This document shows, piece after piece, positions 61,473 to 64,000 of a DNA stretch of 64,000 bases. Positions within the stretch are counted from its first letter, which is position 1; each line of letters begins with the position of its first letter. Below the pieces are notes generated by a model. It made no database searches. It was not told the DNA's origin and saw only the letters and a list, made by a program, of their open reading frames with translations. A program made the translations under genes and the position numbers. This DNA comes from Caldilineaceae bacterium (GTDB lineage Bacteria > Chloroflexota > Anaerolineae > Caldilineales > Caldilineaceae): assembly GCA_022823185.1 (NCBI GenBank), contig JAJDXQ010000046.1, positions 124,001 to 188,000 on the forward strand, given 5' to 3'.

Positions 61473-63938
61473 ATGGCGAACGCAGAGCAGGTCTATTTGG
61501 AGGAACTGCCCAACACCGCATCACTGGCCGAGGTCAGTGAGCGCAAAGTGGGCTACGTCGAGGACAGCAAAAGTCAGGCGCCTTCACCATTGGAGGGCGT
61601 CGATTTGCATTCGTTCCTTGGGCCAAACGGCACATTAGCCCGCACGATGGCCGACTTCGAGGAGAGGCCAGGTCAGTTGGAGATGGCGGAGCTTGTGCGA
61701 CAGGCGATTCTCCAGCGGCGGCCGGCGCTGATCGAGGCGCCGACCGGGACGGGCAAGTCAATCGCCTACCTGCTTCCCGCAGTTCTAAGCGAGCAAACTG
61801 TCGTCATTGCAACTGCGAACAAATCATTGCAGGACCAACTGTATCGCAATGACATTCCTCTTCTGAGCGAGGTCCTGGATCGTCCGATTGAGGCCGTATT
61901 GGTCAAGGGACGGAACAACTACATCTGTACGTTGAAGTGGGAACGCGAGGCGCCGCAGAGAAGGCGGATTGCTCTTCTGGACAAGGAAGACGAGCAGGTC
62001 GACCACGTCACGGAGTGGCTCAAAAGCACGACTTCAGGGGATGTGGATGACCTGCCCTTTGTCTTGAAGAACGATTTGCGGCCTCGAATCGTCAGTTTTC
62101 CCGACGACTGCATCGGCAGAGATTGCGTCCATTTCTCAGACAACTGTTTTGTCAACCAGATGCGGGATCGGGCTCGACAGGCGCAGGTCATCATAACCAA
62201 TCACCATCTTCTTCTCAACGCCCTGGAGCTGGGCGAGATGGGCCAGGCGATTCTGCCGGAAGCGGCGGTGTACGTAGTCGATGAGGCGCACCAGCTGGAA
62301 AACACGGCAACAGCGGTGTTCGAAGTAGAAACCTCTGACTTTTCGTTGGAGCAACTCCTCAGTCGTGAAGTCTTCAAGGCACATGTGGATGCAGAGTCGC
62401 TTGACGAACTTCGATGGCGCAACCGGCTGGCTTTTTCTGAAGTGGAAAACCTGTCGGAGGATCGAGTGTTCCGCGTAGAGAGCGAACTGGAAGAGATCAA
62501 AAAGGTTGCGGGAAGTCTGAAGAGGCTTCAAGACGAAATGCGCCAGGCACATCCCTTTCAGAAAGCTGAGGATCAGGGAGGCCCGCCGCTCACCGTCGAA
62601 GAGTCCGAGGAGGCAGCCAACTATGACCTGGCGGTGAAGGGCCTCGGTTCGCTGGCGGGAAAGCTGCAGGCGGTGGCGAGCAGCTCCGGTGACGACATCT
62701 CAATTCGTTACGCCGAAAAGGTCAGTGGCTCCCGCCAGATAAAACTTCGTCTACATGCCGCGCCCATCGATCCTGCCAGGGAGCTTTCTCGCCATCTCTT
62801 CGAGGAGGAGGGGCGCACGGTGGTCTGTACCAGCGCCACCCTGTCAACGGACGGTAGCTTTGAGCACTTCAGGAGCCGGTGCGGTGTCGTCGGAAATCCG
62901 CTGGAACTGATCGCGGACGCAGTTTTCCACTATGCTGAACAGGCTCTCCTATACCAGCCGCAGCTGCCCGCCTTTAACTGGCGGGACAGAGATCCCTTCT
63001 ATGACGCGGTCGCAGCTGAGATTGAACGGCTGCTCAATGTGAGCCGCGGGAGGGCCCTTTGCCTCTTCACCAGCTGGAGCGGGCTGCAGCTGACCCATGA
63101 GCGGCTGCGGGGATCTGTCTGGCCTCTGCAGGCCCAAGGGGACCTGCCGCGCAACGCACTCCTGGATTGGTTTCGCGAGACCCCACACAGCGTGCTGCTG
63201 GCCACGAAATCCTTCTGGGAAGGCGTCGACCTGCCGGGTGACGACCTGAGTCTGGTGGTATTGGACAAGTTGCCATTCCCGACTCCAAGCGATCCCCTGC
63301 ATGAAGCCCGAATGAAGTCGCTTGACGAGGCGGAAGCGGGCAGCAGCTTCAGGAGGTATATGCTGCCGCTGATGACGCTGGCGTTGAAGCAGGGCTTTGG
63401 CCGGCTGATCCGCCGGACCGCGGATCGAGGCGTAGTGGCGATTCTGGACGAGCGTCTGTCCAGCAAAGCATATGGCAGGCGAGCGCGGCAGGATCTGCCC
63501 CCGGCGCAGTTCAGCCGCGACTTCACCAACGTAAATCAGTTCTTCCGGGAGGCGCTCGCAAGCCAGGCGGACTTCTCTCTGAACGTGTTTTGCGAAACGG
63601 CTGGGGATCCAGGGGCAGTGCGCTGGCGATGGCAGCTTGCACGAATGCGGGACGGAGTGGCCGACCAGGCAGAGGGGGCCCTGGGTGAAGGCGATAGCAC
63701 AGACGGCGAAATCCATGCCGCGACCGCGGGACTCGAAAATTTGTCCGCTCGCGTGACCAACGCCGGCCGCGATCCCCGCAATTTCGGCGTGGAACTGCGC
63801 TGCAGTGAAGAAGCGGCTCTCCGTCTGGCTGCTGCCGGCGACGAATCGAAGAATGCAGCGCTGGCACAGTGGGCCACTGAACGAGAGGCCTGGAATTCGG
63901 TTGACGTGATCGGCCTGCAAACAAGGCGGCCCGCATAG
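61473..63938 (+). CDS. dinG: DinG-type ATP-dependent DNA helicase (XPD-like, iron-sulfur)
   Basis: An 821-aa superfamily 2 helicase, 5' to 3' type. The Q-like region RPGQLEMAELV (~64-74) precedes Walker A APTGTGKSIAYLLP (~89-102). Candidate Fe-S cysteines are in RNNYICTLKW and DDCIGRDCVHFSDNCFVNQM (~212-231). The DEAH box is VVDEAHQLENTA (~268). C-terminal motifs include VVCTSATLSTDGSF (~450), LFTSWSGLQLTHE, ATKSFWEGVDLPGDDLSLVV and QGFGRLIRRTADRGVV. It lacks the exonuclease domain found in some Firmicutes DinG. The ~100-residue acidic tail is not part of the fold. DinG helps clear R-loops and stalled forks. Confidence 0.92.
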   Translation: MANAEQVYLEELPNTASLAEVSERKVGYVEDSKSQAPSPLEGVDLHSFLGPNGTLARTMADFEERPGQLEMAELVRQAILQRRPALIEAPTGTGKSIAYLLPAVLSEQTVVIATANKSLQDQLYRNDIPLLSEVLDRPIEAVLVKGRNNYICTLKWEREAPQRRRIALLDKEDEQVDHVTEWLKSTTSGDVDDLPFVLKNDLRPRIVSFPDDCIGRDCVHFSDNCFVNQMRDRARQAQVIITNHHLLLNALELGEMGQAILPEAAVYVVDEAHQLENTATAVFEVETSDFSLEQLLSREVFKAHVDAESLDELRWRNRLAFSEVENLSEDRVFRVESELEEIKKVAGSLKRLQDEMRQAHPFQKAEDQGGPPLTVEESEEAANYDLAVKGLGSLAGKLQAVASSSGDDISIRYAEKVSGSRQIKLRLHAAPIDPARELSRHLFEEEGRTVVCTSATLSTDGSFEHFRSRCGVVGNPLELIADAVFHYAEQALLYQPQLPAFNWRDRDPFYDAVAAEIERLLNVSRGRALCLFTSWSGLQLTHERLRGSVWPLQAQGDLPRNALLDWFRETPHSVLLATKSFWEGVDLPGDDLSLVVLDKLPFPTPSDPLHEARMKSLDEAEAGSSFRRYMLPLMTLALKQGFGRLIRRTADRGVVAILDERLSSKAYGRRARQDLPPAQFSRDFTNVNQFFREALASQADFSLNVFCETAGDPGAVRWRWQLARMRDGVADQAEGALGEGDSTDGEIHAATAGLENLSARVTNAGRDPRNFGVELRCSEEAALRLAAAGDESKNAALAQWATEREAWNSVDVIGLQTRRPA

Positions 63939-64000
63939 GTTTCGCGGACCGCCGGCAGCAGGCTGCAACTGCTGTACTCTACATGTCGAGCGCCAAAATA

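Overview
This 64 kb window looks like a contig from an uncultured member of the phylum Chloroflexota, most likely near Caldilineales/Anaerolineae. The phylum is an inference from gene content and style: large GT-C membrane proteins with C-terminal beta-rich domains, lipoproteins with long Pro/Thr linkers, class A penicillin-binding proteins ending in LysM modules, a DnaD/DnaC-type helicase loader set beside an intein-bearing DnaB, and ThuA plus Gfo/Idh/MocA oxidoreductases. No rRNA is present to prove it. The DNA is GC-rich and densely coded, with no insertion sequence, prophage or CRISPR array.

Layout. 1-1044: two permeases of a sugar ABC importer, the first cut by the window edge. 1373-2545: a PLP aminotransferase. 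2599-9660: two very large GT-C membrane proteins, one a YfhO + glycosyltransferase-39 fusion. 9865-18615: housekeeping genes on the minus strand (mgtE, an E1-alpha dehydrogenase subunit without its beta partner, cmk, an rluB-type pseudouridine synthase, dacA, secF, secD). 18616-19613: a 1 kb gap holding a compact self-contained RNA element (promoter, very strong Shine-Dalgarno, 19-codon ORF, perfect 14-bp hairpin, intrinsic terminator). 19614-30962: mostly plus-strand metabolic and accessory genes (cytochrome P450, ThuA, Gfo/Idh/MocA, RtcB, dienelactone hydrolase, Nudix, ADP-ribosylglycohydrolase, Dam).

31218-38728 (minus): a cytochrome c maturation operon running ccmE, diheme cytochrome, ccmA, ccmB, ccmC, a 49-aa ccmD-like gene, ccdA, a TlpA lipoprotein, a glutaredoxin-like protein and a DUF2085 membrane protein. 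CcmABCDE would move and load haem while CcdA/TlpA supply reductant for apocytochrome cysteines. CcmF and CcmH are not in the window. The CcdA protein has its transmembrane segments in circularly permuted order. 38856-40288: an HxlR regulator, metallo-beta-lactamase hydrolase and DUF2007 operon. 40551-45288: SH3 lipoprotein, glycoside-hydrolase-like protein and a GT39 membrane protein.

45403-49710 (minus): replication initiation genes, namely DnaB helicase interrupted by a 171-aa mini-intein, a 43-codon ORF translationally coupled to a DnaD-domain protein, and a helicase loader with two complete AAA+ modules in one chain. 49973-52590: a DUF151 nuclease-like protein, a QTMAN-like glycosyltransferase and a zinc-ribbon/cold-shock protein. 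52721-52819: tRNA-Cys with its own terminator. 53051-61359: tandem paralogous class A PBPs and a secreted LysM/fasciclin protein, apparently an envelope cluster. 61473-63938: a DinG-type iron-sulfur helicase.

The observations most worth following are the RNA element at 19195-19376, the permuted CcdA, the double-AAA+ loader, the DnaB mini-intein and the tandem PBPs with lipoprotein-like N termini.
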